Origin: Chelativorans sp. Marseille-P2723
GTDB taxonomy: Bacteria > Pseudomonadota > Alphaproteobacteria > Rhizobiales > Rhizobiaceae
Direction of reading: 5' to 3'
NCBI RefSeq assembly: GCF_902809845.1
Contig: NZ_CADDWI010000009.1
Coordinates: 62,001 to 126,000, forward strand
DNA length: 64,000 bases
Shown here: in pieces, positions 23,803-32,501 of the stretch
Position numbering within the stretch: position 1 is the stretch's first letter
Layout of the letters: each line of letters starts with the position of its first letter
Program-made: the position numbers and the translations under genes
The notes under the pieces: generated by a model
Told to the model about the DNA's origin: nothing
The model's input: the letters and a program-made list of their open reading frames with translations, nothing else
The model's database searches: none

Positions 23803-26487
23803 TCAGGTTGGGACGGGAGTGCCAGCTAACGTGCCCCCACGCCGACGCTGGAGAATGACGACCAGCGCCAGGATGATGACGGCGGGAATATAGAAGATTT
23901 CTCGCGGCATCCGCTCAGCCTCGATTTCCGCCCCCAGCAATTGCACGGGCTCATCAGCGTAGAAATCCATCTCGGAAAGCGTACGGCCAGCAAGGCTGTT
24001 CAGGTCGAGCGGCTCCTCAAGAATGATTGTTCCGTTCTCGCTTCGCGCCGGAATACTGGTGGCGTTCTCAAAACGGGTAGGGCCATCCTCCCCCTTCGGA
24101 CCCAGATTGAAAGCCATGGTTCGCTCCAGTTGCTCGTCGGGATCGTCGAAGCTCGGTCCGCGGATGATGATCCGTAGCTCAGCATCGTCTGGCTGCTGCT
24201 CGACCACCTCGAAAACGTGCCGAGGTTCGACTTGAACATACGGCGATTGAACGAAATCGAGAAAGAACCCTGGCCTCAAGAGCATGAAGGTGACGAGAAG
24301 CAGAGCTGCAGATTCCCATTTCCGTGACTTGGTCATGAAGAATCCCTGGGTCGCAGCAGCGAACAGGAGCATGGCCAGTGTCGACTTCATGGCAACGAAA
24401 ATCGCGCCCCACAATGTCACATCCATCAGGAGAAGTTCCTGATTGAAAACGAACACGAAGGGCAGCAGCGCCGTGCGCATCTCGTAGAAAAACGCCTGGA
24501 CCCCCGTCCGCATTGGGTCCGCCCGCGAAATTGCAGAGGCAGCGAAGGATGCCAGACCCACAGGCGGCGTCACGTCGGCCATCAATCCAAAATAGAACAC
24601 GAAAAGATGGGCCGCGATCAGCGGAATCAGATAGCCATTCGCCGCGCCCACCTCGACGATCACGGGAGCCATGAGCGAGGAGACGACGATATAGTTCGCC
24701 GTCGTCGGCAGTCCCATGCCCAATATCAGGCTGATGATCGCCGTGAAGATTAGGATCAGCCAGATATTGCCGCCAGACAGGAATTCGACAAACTGCGCCA
24801 TCACCTGACCGACGCCGGTAAGCGTCACCGTTCCCACGACGATGCCCGCGGCGGCCGTCGCACAGGCGATGCCGATCATGTTGCGTGCCCCCAGGATCAT
24901 GCCCTGAATGAGGTCGTTCCAGCCCTCCAGCGCCTCCGCCCATACTTTCGGCTGCCTCATCTTGCGGAACAAGGCCTTGAGCGGCTTCTGCGTGATCATG
25001 ATGATGATCAGCAGGAGCACGGCGTAGAAGGCGGACAAGCTGGGTGAGCGGCGTTCGACCAGCAGCATCCAGACCAGCACGAAGAGCGGCAGCAGGAAAT
25101 GCAGTCCGGTTCTGATGACTTCCTTTGCACTTGGAATTTCGACCACCGGAGAGTTCGGATCGTCAAGCTCCAGGTCGGGGGCCCGGGCAGCGATCCAGAC
25201 CGCAGCCACGTAGGCGGCAAGCAGTAGAGCGATCAGGACAGTGCCCGAAACATCCGGCATCACCATCCTGATGAGTTTGACCAGCCAGTAGATGCCGATC
25301 AGCGCCAGAGCGAACGAGACAAAAACGATCAGTGATCGCAGAAGCGAAAGATAAAGCGGTCCGGTCTTGCGCCGCGCCAGAACCGGCATGTCCCTCTTCA
25401 CCGCTTCCAGATGCACAATATAGAGCAGCGAAATATAGGTAATGACAGCCGGCAGCACCGCGTGCTGGATCACCTGCGAATAGGGAATGCCGACATATTC
25501 CACCATCAGGAAGGCGGCGGCACCCATAACCGGCGGCATGATCTGCCCGTTGACGGAGCTTGCCACCTCGACAGCGCCTGCTTTTTCGGCAGGATATCCC
25601 ACACGCCGCATAAGCGGAATGGTGAATGTGCCCGTCGTCACCACGTTCGCGATGGAAGAACCCGAAATCATTCCGGTCATCAGCGACGACAGAACCGATG
25701 CCTTGGCAGGTCCGCCGCGCAGATGCCCCAGGAAGGCAAAGGACAGCTTTATGAAGAAGTTCCCCGCGCCTGCCCTATCCAGCATCGAACCGAAAAGCAC
25801 GAACAGGAACACGAAGGAGGCTGAAACGCCGACGGCAACGCCGAATACGCCTCCGGTGGAAAGCCACATCTGATCCATGGCCCGCGCAAAGGAGGCACCT
25901 CCCCAGCGCAAAATATCCGGCACAATGGCGGAGGAGCCGAAAAACACGTAGCCCATGAAGATGATGGCGACGAACATGAGCGGTGGCCCGAGGGCGCGGC
26001 GGGTGGCCTCCAGAAGCAGCAGCATGCCGATACCGGCTACCACAAGATCCTGCGTGATCGGCAGGCCAGGCCGGCGGGCAAGGTCTCGGTAGAATATGAA
26101 GATATAGAGAGCGCAGAAGGCTGCGGTAATCGCAAGCACCCAATCAAGGATTGGGACGCGATCGCGCGGGCTTTTGGCAAATGCAGGATAAGCAAGGAAG
26201 GCCAGAAGCAGGCCGAACGCAAGATGGATGGATCGTATCTGCGTGTCGTTGAGAACCAGCGGCAAGCGCGTAAGTGTTGAAAATGTAAATGGCAGCGGTG
26301 AGGCAATGTAGAGCTGAAAAAGCGACCAGCACAGCGCCACACCTGCAATAACATAGCTGGTCAAACCGGCAGGGTTGCGCGCGCCGGTATCGGAAGAAGC
26401 GACGAGATCCTGTAGCTCATCTGGCGAAAGCGCCGCCTCGGCGCCATTGCGTTTTTCAACCATCTTGTCTGTCCCGTCAAAACACAC
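23803..26487 (-). CDS. TRAP transporter fused permease (4TM/12TM DctQM fusion, TAXI type)
   Basis: An 894-residue inner-membrane protein that joins the small and large TRAP permeases. The N-terminal part (about 45-200) has the extra helices of the fused family. The DctM-like core (about 200-690) contains LMTGMISGSSIANVVTTGTF, then GQIMPPVMGAAAFLMVEYVG, and later DVTPPVGLASFAASAISRAD. The last 200 residues form a DUF3394-like extension ending in a final helix. TIGR02123-type fusions partner with TAXI binding proteins, and one is encoded just upstream. A terminator-like hairpin lies between the two genes. Substrates of TAXI systems are poorly known; carboxylates and amino acids are candidates. 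Confidence 0.94.
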   Translation of the reverse strand: MCFDGTDKMVEKRNGAEAALSPDELQDLVASSDTGARNPAGLTSYVIAGVALCWSLFQLYIASPLPFTFSTLTRLPLVLNDTQIRSIHLAFGLLLAFLAYPAFAKSPRDRVPILDWVLAITAAFCALYIFIFYRDLARRPGLPITQDLVVAGIGMLLLLEATRRALGPPLMFVAIIFMGYVFFGSSAIVPDILRWGGASFARAMDQMWLSTGGVFGVAVGVSASFVFLFVLFGSMLDRAGAGNFFIKLSFAFLGHLRGGPAKASVLSSLMTGMISGSSIANVVTTGTFTIPLMRRVGYPAEKAGAVEVASSVNGQIMPPVMGAAAFLMVEYVGIPYSQVIQHAVLPAVITYISLLYIVHLEAVKRDMPVLARRKTGPLYLSLLRSLIVFVSFALALIGIYWLVKLIRMVMPDVSGTVLIALLLAAYVAAVWIAARAPDLELDDPNSPVVEIPSAKEVIRTGLHFLLPLFVLVWMLLVERRSPSLSAFYAVLLLIIIMITQKPLKALFRKMRQPKVWAEALEGWNDLIQGMILGARNMIGIACATAAAGIVVGTVTLTGVGQVMAQFVEFLSGGNIWLILIFTAIISLILGMGLPTTANYIVVSSLMAPVIVEVGAANGYLIPLIAAHLFVFYFGLMADVTPPVGLASFAASAISRADPMRTGVQAFFYEMRTALLPFVFVFNQELLLMDVTLWGAIFVAMKSTLAMLLFAAATQGFFMTKSRKWESAALLLVTFMLLRPGFFLDFVQSPYVQVEPRHVFEVVEQQPDDAELRIIIRGPSFDDPDEQLERTMAFNLGPKGEDGPTRFENATSIPARSENGTIILEEPLDLNSLAGRTLSEMDFYADEPVQLLGAEIEAERMPREIFYIPAVIILALVVILQRRRGGTLAGTPVPT

Positions 26488-26520
26488 TTAAAAGAATAGT
26501 CACTTTCTTTTACTTGGCAC

Positions 26521-26547
26521 AAAAAAGGGCGCTCCAAAGGAGCGCCC
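26521..26547 (-). terminator. Strong hairpin with U-run between TAXI binding protein and permease genes
   Basis: GGGCGCTCC (26527-26535) and GGAGCGCCC (26539-26547) form a perfect 9-bp stem with a 3-base loop. On the minus strand it is followed at once by six T. It lies 10 bp after the binding-protein stop and 33 bp before the permease start. Partial termination here would give more binding protein than permease, as is common for periplasmic-protein-dependent transporters. Confidence 0.85.
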
Positions 26548-26557
26548 TAGCTAGTTC

Positions 26558-27541
26558 TTATTCGAGCCACCCTTTCTCGCGATAGTACTGCTCTGCACCG
26601 GGGTGCATGGGTGCCGAGTTACCCTGGCTGATCATTTCTTCAGGCTCCAGATTGGCAAGGGCCGGATGCAGCGACTTGAAGGAATCGAAATTGTCGAACA
26701 CCGCCTTGACGAGCGTGTAAACAACATCATCCGGCACATTGGCGGAGGTCACCAGCGTGGCACCAACACCGAATGTGTTCACATCCTCATCCGTGCCGCG
26801 GTACATCCCGCCGGGGATAACAGCCGTGAAGTAATAGGGGTTCTCTTCCACCAGCTTATCCACGATCTCGCCCTCGACCGGCACGATAACGCTGTCGCAG
26901 GTCGTCGTTGCTTCCTCGATCGCGCCGGCAGGATGGCCAACCGTGTAGGCAAAGGCGTCGATGTTGTTGTCGCAGAGGGCGGAAGCCTGTTCGGCCGGTG
27001 CGAGCTCCGAGGCCAGAGCGAAATCGGCATTTGTCCAGCCATATTCCGCGATCAGAATGTCCATCAGCGCACGTTGGCCAGAGCCCGGATTGCCGATATT
27101 AACGCGCTTGCCACGCAATTCCTCGAACGAGTTGATTCCCGCCTCGGCACGCGCAACCACGGTCAGCGGTTCGGCGTGGAGGGAGAAGACCGAGCGAAGG
27201 TCCGCGTGCGGGCCGCCCTCCTGGGCAAAGCTGCCCTCGCCATTATACGCGTTGTACTGGACGTCCGACTGCACGACGCCGAACTCCAGGTCTCCGCCCT
27301 TGATCGCGTTGACGTTGAAGACCGAGCCGCCGGTTGATTCGACGGAGCAGCGGATGCCGTGTTCGCGGCGGGTCTGGTTCATCAGCCGGCACATGGCGCC
27401 ACCAACAGGATAGTAGACGCCCGTAACGCCGCCGGTGCCGACCGAGACAAAGCGTTGCTCCTGTGCGGTGGCAGCGCCTGCCATCAGTGTCCCCAGCATT
27501 GCAGCGGCAACACCTAGACCGATTGTGCGATTGGATTTCAT
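26558..27541 (-). CDS. TAXI family TRAP transporter solute-binding protein
   Basis: A 327-residue periplasmic protein with a signal peptide (about 1-27, ending AATAQE). The TAXI signature appears as [20 protein letters not shown] (about 29-48), then [20 protein letters not shown] and [21 protein letters not shown] chose the ATG at 27541 because GAGGGAGA lies about 5 bases upstream, ahead of a longer open frame. It delivers substrate to the fused permease downstream. The strong hairpin after the stop probably limits read-through into the permease. An inverted repeat at 27616-27642 lies in its upstream region. Confidence 0.93.
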   Translation of the reverse strand: MKSNRTIGLGVAAAMLGTLMAGAATAQEQRFVSVGTGGVTGVYYPVGGAMCRLMNQTRREHGIRCSVESTGGSVFNVNAIKGGDLEFGVVQSDVQYNAYNGEGSFAQEGGPHADLRSVFSLHAEPLTVVARAEAGINSFEELRGKRVNIGNPGSGQRALMDILIAEYGWTNADFALASELAPAEQASALCDNNIDAFAYTVGHPAGAIEEATTTCDSVIVPVEGEIVDKLVEENPYYFTAVIPGGMYRGTDEDVNTFGVGATLVTSANVPDDVVYTLVKAVFDNFDSFKSLHPALANLEPEEMISQGNSAPMHPGAEQYYREKGWLE

Positions 27542-27615
27542 TAAAGTCTCCCTCGAATACTCGTTTAGCAAACAGTCTGCACGCTCAGGTTTCGCCCGAA
27601 ATCATGGGCCAGGTG

Positions 27616-27642
27616 CGCCGGTGTTTGTGCCGAACACCGGCG
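27616..27642. repeat. 10-bp inverted repeat upstream of the TAXI binding protein gene
   Basis: CGCCGGTGTT (27616-27625) is complementary to AACACCGGCG (27633-27642) with a 7-bp spacer, 75 bp upstream of the binding-protein ATG. It may be an operator or a leader hairpin. Confidence 0.45.
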
Positions 27643-27775
27643 ACCCCGCGCAGCCTGGCGGAGCGGTTTTCTATGCCCGCGCCGCCAAGTCAAGCGATAG
27701 ACTGCGCATAACGGAAGAAGATGCAACACATTGTTCCTCCTCTTACCCTCCCCTCCCGGGAGAGTTTCCGTTTCA

Positions 27776-27796
27776 TCGGCGCTCCCCACGCGCCGA
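27776..27796 (-). terminator. Hairpin after the aminotransferase gene, weak terminator
   Basis: TCGGCGC (27776-27782) and GCGCCGA (27790-27796) form a 7-bp stem with a 7-base loop, 5 bp after the aminotransferase stop on the minus strand. There is no clear U-run after it, so termination is uncertain and the unit may continue into the TAXI gene. Confidence 0.4.
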
Positions 27797-27801
27797 TAAT
27801 T

Positions 27802-29124
27802 TCAACTTATACTGGCATCAACCGCATCGCCGAGCCGCGCGACAATAACGTCTGCCGTCCCGTGATCCAGAATGAAAGGCGGCGCCAGAAGTATGTGATC
27901 GCCTCTTGTGCCATCGATCGTTCCTCCCGCCGGATAGACCATCAGTCCGCGCGCCATCGCCTCCATCCTGATGCGCGCATGGAGCTTCAGTTCAGGGTCG
28001 AAAGGCTTTTTGGTTGACCGGTCGGCCACAAGCTCCAGACCCAAGAACAGGCCGCGGCCGCGAATGTCTCCCACATGGGCGTGATTGCCAAAGCGTGCCT
28101 CAAGCCGTGAGCGAAAATATGCCCCCACCGACTGGACATTGGCAAGCAGATCATCGCGTGCGATCACCTGCTGCACGGCAAGCGCCGCGGCGCAGGCCAG
28201 CGGATGGCCCATATAGGTGTGCCCATGCTGGAAAAGGCCGGTGCCACCAGCAAAAGCGTCGTAGATGCGGCGCGACAGCAGCACTGCCCCGATCGGCTGA
28301 TAGCCGCCACCCAGCCCCTTGGCGATGGAAATGAGATCGGGCGCCACCTCATCTTGATCGCAAGCAAAGAGCGTCCCGGTGCGGCCCATCCCGCACATGA
28401 CCTCGTCCAGTATCAGAAGCACACCGTAGCGATCGCAGATCTCACGGATGCGCTTGAAATAACCCGCGACCGCGGGAACAGCGCCCGCGGTCGCCCCCAC
28501 GACTGGCTCGGCGATAAACGCCATCACCGTGTCGCCCCCCAACTCCAGAATCTTGTCCTCAAGCTGCTGCGCAGCGCGCAGGCCGTAATCCTCCTCGCTC
28601 TCCCCCGGCTGCTGGTAGCGATAGGCATAGCAGGGGTCGATGTGATGCGTCTCGATCAGCAGCGGCTTGAACTGCGCCCGCCTCCACTCGTTGCCTCCGG
28701 CTGCGAGCGCGCCCAGCGTGTTGCCGTGATAGCTCTGGCGGCGCGCGATGAGGTGGCGGCGCTGAGACTCGCCCTTCTCGACGAAATACTGCCGCGCCAT
28801 CTTCAGAGCGGCCTCATTGGCTTCCGAGCCGCCGGAGACGAAATAGGCATGGCTTATGCCCTCCGGTGCCTCCTTCACCAAAGTCTCGGCAAGCGCTTCG
28901 GCCGGCTCGCTCGTGAAAAAGCTGGTGTGGGCATAGGATAGCTTGTCCACCTGCCGTTTGATCGCCGCGATGATATCGGGATGGTTATGGCCGAGGCAGG
29001 AAACCGCCGCCCCTCCGGACGCATCGATATAGGCTTTACCGGTACTGTCGAAGAGCTCGACGCCGCTACCGCCTACGGCAAGGGGTAGTTCCTTATGGAT
29101 TTGGCGATGCAGAAGGTAGGTCAT
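27802..29124 (-). CDS. Class III aminotransferase (aspartate aminotransferase family)
   Basis: A 440-residue PLP enzyme. Class III features are YIDASGGAAVSCLGHNHPDI near the start, AYFVSGGSEANEAALKMARQ (about 113-132) for phosphate binding, LILDEVMCGMGRTGTLFACD with the Asp that contacts the PLP ring, and PDLISIAKGLGGGYQPIGAV with the Schiff-base Lys. Related enzymes act on omega-amino or beta-amino acids with pyruvate as acceptor. Its start overlaps the RpiR stop by 4 bp. With a TAXI transporter and a BKACE enzyme beside it, it may turn an imported amino acid into a keto acid for BKACE cleavage (inference). Confidence 0.92.
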   Translation of the reverse strand: MTYLLHRQIHKELPLAVGGSGVELFDSTGKAYIDASGGAAVSCLGHNHPDIIAAIKRQVDKLSYAHTSFFTSEPAEALAETLVKEAPEGISHAYFVSGGSEANEAALKMARQYFVEKGESQRRHLIARRQSYHGNTLGALAAGGNEWRRAQFKPLLIETHHIDPCYAYRYQQPGESEEDYGLRAAQQLEDKILELGGDTVMAFIAEPVVGATAGAVPAVAGYFKRIREICDRYGVLLILDEVMCGMGRTGTLFACDQDEVAPDLISIAKGLGGGYQPIGAVLLSRRIYDAFAGGTGLFQHGHTYMGHPLACAAALAVQQVIARDDLLANVQSVGAYFRSRLEARFGNHAHVGDIRGRGLFLGLELVADRSTKKPFDPELKLHARIRMEAMARGLMVYPAGGTIDGTRGDHILLAPPFILDHGTADVIVARLGDAVDASIS

Positions 29125-30023
29125 GCTGTGCTTTCCTGCCGGCGCGTGGCGGTGTTTTCAAGAAGATGGACCTTGAGCTCGGAAAGGTGGCGCTCGGCAC
29201 GGATAATAGCCTTCAAGGCTTCCTCTCCTCCCTCCCCCGCCACAAGTGCGGCAAGGACTTCGACCGCCGCAAACGCAGGCGCCATAGCGTGGAAGAAGGA
29301 GGGGCTTTCAGTTCCTATGACGATCAGATGCCGGGCAAATGTCGCTACCGGCGAGATCGGTGAATCAGTGAGCGCGACCACCGTAATTCCGCTTGAATGG
29401 GCATGTTCCGCCGCCTCGACACTGGCACGCGTATAGGGCGCGACGGTTGCGACGAAGAAGACATCCTCATCCGTTGCAAAGCGCAGCGCATCGAGCCCCG
29501 TCATGCCGCCGAACTCGACAGAGCGGGCCTTCTCGCCAAGGAAGGAAAGCAGATAGGCAAGATGCTCGGCGACTGGCCAACTGGAGCGCAGGCCGAAACA
29601 ATAGGTTCGGCGCGCCTTCGCAATGGCGGAAGCTGCCGACAGCATGGTCTCTGCCGTGCCAGGCTCGCTGAGCGCCGCGACCTGGCGTGCCGTCGCCGCA
29701 GCGATCTCGGCGGCCAAGGCTTGACCGCCCGCTTCCCTTTGGCGGGCAACCTGGAGCCCTGCCTTGCCGGAGAATCCAAGCGCCTGCTCCTTCAGCGCTT
29801 CGCCGTGAAGGCGGCGCAATTCCTCATAGCCTTGAAGGCCGAATCGTTTTGCAAGGCGCGTCATCGTCCACGGCTGAACGCCGGCGCGGCGCGCCTGCTC
29901 TCGCATGGAAAGGAGCGCCACGTCCCCGGGATTTGCAAGCACGTAGTGCGCCGCCACGCAAAGCTGGCCAGGCAAAGTATCCACCGAACGCGCAATCTTG
30001 TCTGCGAGGGTCGCACAATCCAT
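29121..30023 (-). CDS. MurR/RpiR family transcriptional regulator
   Basis: A 300-residue regulator with an N-terminal RpiR helix-turn-helix (about 5-80, including LLSMREQARRAGVQPWTMTR). A C-terminal SIS domain (about 120-270) follows, with KARRTYCFGLRSSWPVAEHL and SSGITVVALTDSPISPVATF; such domains bind phosphosugars or similar ligands. I chose the ATG at 30023; the open frame continues to a TTG at 30080, but that would run through the palindromic site. It is translationally coupled to the aminotransferase and diverges from BKACE, so it probably controls both. Confidence 0.88.
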   Translation of the reverse strand: MDCATLADKIARSVDTLPGQLCVAAHYVLANPGDVALLSMREQARRAGVQPWTMTRLAKRFGLQGYEELRRLHGEALKEQALGFSGKAGLQVARQREAGGQALAAEIAAATARQVAALSEPGTAETMLSAASAIAKARRTYCFGLRSSWPVAEHLAYLLSFLGEKARSVEFGGMTGLDALRFATDEDVFFVATVAPYTRASVEAAEHAHSSGITVVALTDSPISPVATFARHLIVIGTESPSFFHAMAPAFAAVEVLAALVAGEGGEEALKAIIRAERHLSELKVHLLENTATRRQESTA

Positions 30024-30054
30024 GAATGCAATCGTAGACGCGGTTTTCGCGTTA

Positions 30055-30070
30055 TGCAACGACTGTTGCA
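30055..30070. promoter_or_regulatory. Perfect inverted repeat between rpiR-type and BKACE genes, candidate operator
   Basis: TGCAAC (30055-30060) and GTTGCA (30065-30070) are exact complements with a 4-bp spacer. They lie in the 73-bp divergent spacer, 27 bp before the BKACE ATG. Additional GTTGCA-like half-sites (TTGCACAACGCACAAC) follow. The position suits autoregulation and BKACE control by the RpiR protein. Confidence 0.6.
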
Positions 30071-30096
30071 CAACGCACAACGAATGGAGACTCTAG

Positions 30097-30939
30097 ATGA
30101 CAAAGGATGCGCAGATTAGCCCTGCGGCCATAGCCGCCGCTCCCAATGGCGGGCGGCGCACCAAAGCGGATCATCCTGCCCTTCCGCAAACGGCGGTGGA
30201 AATCGCCGAAACAGCAGTTTCGTGCCTGGAAGCAGGCGCCGCAATGTTGCACTGCCATGTGCGCGACCGCGACGGTCAGCACATCCTTGACGCAGACGCC
30301 TATCGCGAGGCGCTCAACGCGGTTCAGCAAAGGGCAGGTAAACGCATTCTGGTGCAGATTACCACGGAGGCCGTCGGCCGCTACCGTCCCGAAGAGCAGA
30401 TGGCCGTAGTGCGCGACGTCCGGCCCGAGGCTGCTTCCCTTGCTCTCGCAGAGCTTGTACCCGATGCCGCACATGAGGCCGGATTCGCTGATTTCCTGGC
30501 CTTCATGGCGAAAGAGAGGATCGCCCCGCAGATCATCCTTTACCATCCGGACGAAGCTTTGCGGCTTTCACAGATGATGAAGCGTGGACTTATTCCCTTC
30601 AAGGACATTCCCGTGCTCTACGTGCTTGGCCGCTATACGGAAGGACAACGCTCCGCGCCGGCAGACCTTCTGCCGTTCGTCGCATCAAACATGCCCCGCT
30701 TCCGACATTTCATGGTTTGTGCCTTCGGTGCGCGGGAAACATCCTGCGTGACGGCAGGATGCCTTCTTGGCGGTCATGCCCGCGTGGGTTTCGAGAACAA
30801 TCTTTTCCTGCCCGACGGCGGCCTTGCTCCAGACAATGCCGCGCTCGTGTCCGGCTTGGCCGATACGCTCAAGGGGCTAGGCACTCCGCTGGCGGATGCG
30901 GACCGCCTGCGCGCGGATTGGAGCTTTCTTTTCGATTGA
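30097..30939 (+). CDS. BKACE family beta-keto acid cleavage enzyme (DUF849)
   Basis: A 280-residue TIM-barrel enzyme of the 3-keto-5-aminohexanoate cleavage family. These convert a beta-keto acid plus acetyl-CoA into acetoacetate and a new CoA ester. The zinc-binding His pair is HCHVRD (H52, H54). The later metal Glu lies in RVGFENNLFLPDG. QITTEAVGRY is equivalent to the ITTGG segment of relatives and is altered here. The protein is somewhat short and its N-terminus differs from the usual start, suggesting a distinct subgroup. It diverges from rpiR and its aminotransferase, which may supply the keto acid. The true substrate is unknown. Confidence 0.87.
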   Translation: MTKDAQISPAAIAAAPNGGRRTKADHPALPQTAVEIAETAVSCLEAGAAMLHCHVRDRDGQHILDADAYREALNAVQQRAGKRILVQITTEAVGRYRPEEQMAVVRDVRPEAASLALAELVPDAAHEAGFADFLAFMAKERIAPQIILYHPDEALRLSQMMKRGLIPFKDIPVLYVLGRYTEGQRSAPADLLPFVASNMPRFRHFMVCAFGARETSCVTAGCLLGGHARVGFENNLFLPDGGLAPDNAALVSGLADTLKGLGTPLADADRLRADWSFLFD

Positions 30940-31014
30940 ATCTTTCTTCCTTCCGGACAGCAAAATGAGTTAGAAATTGCCGGAGAGGCGCTCTCACCAT
31001 TGAAAGGAAGCGTA

Positions 31015-31350
31015 ATGGACATTCGCAGGGTCAACGAGGATTTCGCGGTCGCGGGCCAAATCGGACCCGCTGACATAGCAGAGATTGCAGCCGCCGGCTT
31101 CAAGAGCATCATCTGCAACCGGCCGGACAGCGAGGATGGCGCCGTGCCGCACGACAGCGTGGAGACGGAAGCGAGGGCAGCCGGACTGGAGTTCCGCTTT
31201 CTGCCCGTCGTCTCAGGCAACATTACCGACGGGGACGTGCGCGAGATGGCCGAGATGCTGGAAGACCTTCCGCGCCCCGTGCTTGCCTATTGCCGCAGCG
31301 GCGGCCGCTGCCTCAATCTTTACGGATTGGTCCAGAAGATGAAGGGGTGA
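31015..31350 (+). CDS. DUF442 / TIGR01244 family phosphatase-like or sulfurtransferase-like protein
   Basis: A 111-residue cytoplasmic domain of the beta-lactamase hydrolase-like protein family (Blh N-terminal domain). Segments are GFKSIICNRPDSEDGAVPHD (about 30-49) and a C-terminal P-loop LAYCRSGGRCLNLY with the active-site Cys and Arg (CxxGxR), as in Tyr-phosphatase and rhodanese-like folds. I chose the ATG at 31015 because AAGGAAG lies a few bases upstream, not the TTG at 31000. In other bacteria this domain sits near sulfide oxidation or biofilm genes. Here it follows BKACE by 75 bp with no obvious link. Confidence 0.85.
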   Translation: MDIRRVNEDFAVAGQIGPADIAEIAAAGFKSIICNRPDSEDGAVPHDSVETEARAAGLEFRFLPVVSGNITDGDVREMAEMLEDLPRPVLAYCRSGGRCLNLYGLVQKMKG

Positions 31351-31365
31351 AGAGCCCCCCGCTCC

Positions 31366-32400
31366 TCACCAGTCCATCACCACCTTACCGGCCTCTCCAC
31401 TGCGCATTGCCTTAAAGCCTAGATGAAAATCGTCCGCGGCGATGCGGTGGGTGATGAGTCCTGAAATGTCGAGCGGGCCCTGCACCAGCGCGATCATCTT
31501 GTACCAGGTCTCGAACATCTCGCGGCCGTAAATGCCCTTGAGATGCAGCATCTTGAAGATGACCTTGTTCCATTCGATCTCAAAGCCGGTCGGCGCAATT
31601 CCCAAGATCGCGATCTTGCCGCCATTGTTCATGGCGTCGATCATGTCACGGAAGGCAGAAGCAGAGCCGGACATCTCCAACCCTATGTCGAAGCCTTCCG
31701 TCATGCCGAGGCGGCCCATAACCTCCGCCAGTGTCTCTTCCCGCGCGTTCACCGCATGCCGGATTCCGAGCTTTTTCGCCAGGGAGAGCCGGACTGGATT
31801 TACGTCCGTGATGACCACTTTGCGCGCGCCTACGCACTGGGCGACGAGGGCGCCCATGATGCCGATGGGCCCAGCGCCCGTCACCAGCACGTCCTCCCCT
31901 ACGAGGTCAAAGGAAAGCGCGGTGTGTACCGCGTTGCCGAGCGGATCGAAGATGGCGGCGATCTCATCCGGCACATCGTCGGGGATCGCCACAACATTGT
32001 GCTGAGGCAGGGAAATATATTCGGCGAATGCCCCCGGACGCTGGACGCCTACCCCTAGCGTGTTGCGGCACAGATGTCCGCGGCCAGCACGGCAGTTGCG
32101 GCAGTGGCCGCAAACGATATGTCCCTCGCCCGAAACGCGCTGGCCGATGCGGTACTCGCTGACGGCAGATCCCACGTCCGCTACTTCGCCGACGAATTCA
32201 TGACCAGTCACCAGCGGTACCGGCACCGTTTTCCGCGCCCACGCGTCCCAATTCCAGATATGCACATCAGTGCCGCAAATGGCTGTCTTCCTGACCCTGA
32301 TGAGTACGTCGTTCGGGCCGATCTCCGGCAGGGGCACCCGCTCCATCCATAGCCCCTCTTCCGGCCGCGCCTTCACCAGTGCCTTCATCATGTTGGACAT
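31366..32400 (-). CDS. tdh: L-threonine 3-dehydrogenase
   Basis: A 344-residue zinc-dependent medium-chain dehydrogenase that oxidises L-threonine to 2-amino-3-ketobutyrate with NAD. Catalytic zinc ligands lie in [10 protein letters not shown] (Cys about 41) and GHEFVGEV. The structural zinc loop [15 protein letters not shown] carries four Cys. The Rossmann motif is [12 protein letters not shown]. The length matches bacterial Tdh. kbl lies 101 bp upstream on the same strand; together they convert threonine to glycine and acetyl-CoA. Confidence 0.94.
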   Translation of the reverse strand: MSNMMKALVKARPEEGLWMERVPLPEIGPNDVLIRVRKTAICGTDVHIWNWDAWARKTVPVPLVTGHEFVGEVADVGSAVSEYRIGQRVSGEGHIVCGHCRNCRAGRGHLCRNTLGVGVQRPGAFAEYISLPQHNVVAIPDDVPDEIAAIFDPLGNAVHTALSFDLVGEDVLVTGAGPIGIMGALVAQCVGARKVVITDVNPVRLSLAKKLGIRHAVNAREETLAEVMGRLGMTEGFDIGLEMSGSASAFRDMIDAMNNGGKIAILGIAPTGFEIEWNKVIFKMLHLKGIYGREMFETWYKMIALVQGPLDISGLITHRIAADDFHLGFKAMRSGEAGKVVMDW

Positions 32401-32501
32401 GGCCGTGCCTCCTGTTTCACAGGCACATATGGGGTCCTGCGCTCTTCAGCGCATCCTTTATGTGCGGCAACCGGCTTTCAGGCCGACGCTGCAAAAAGGC
32501 C

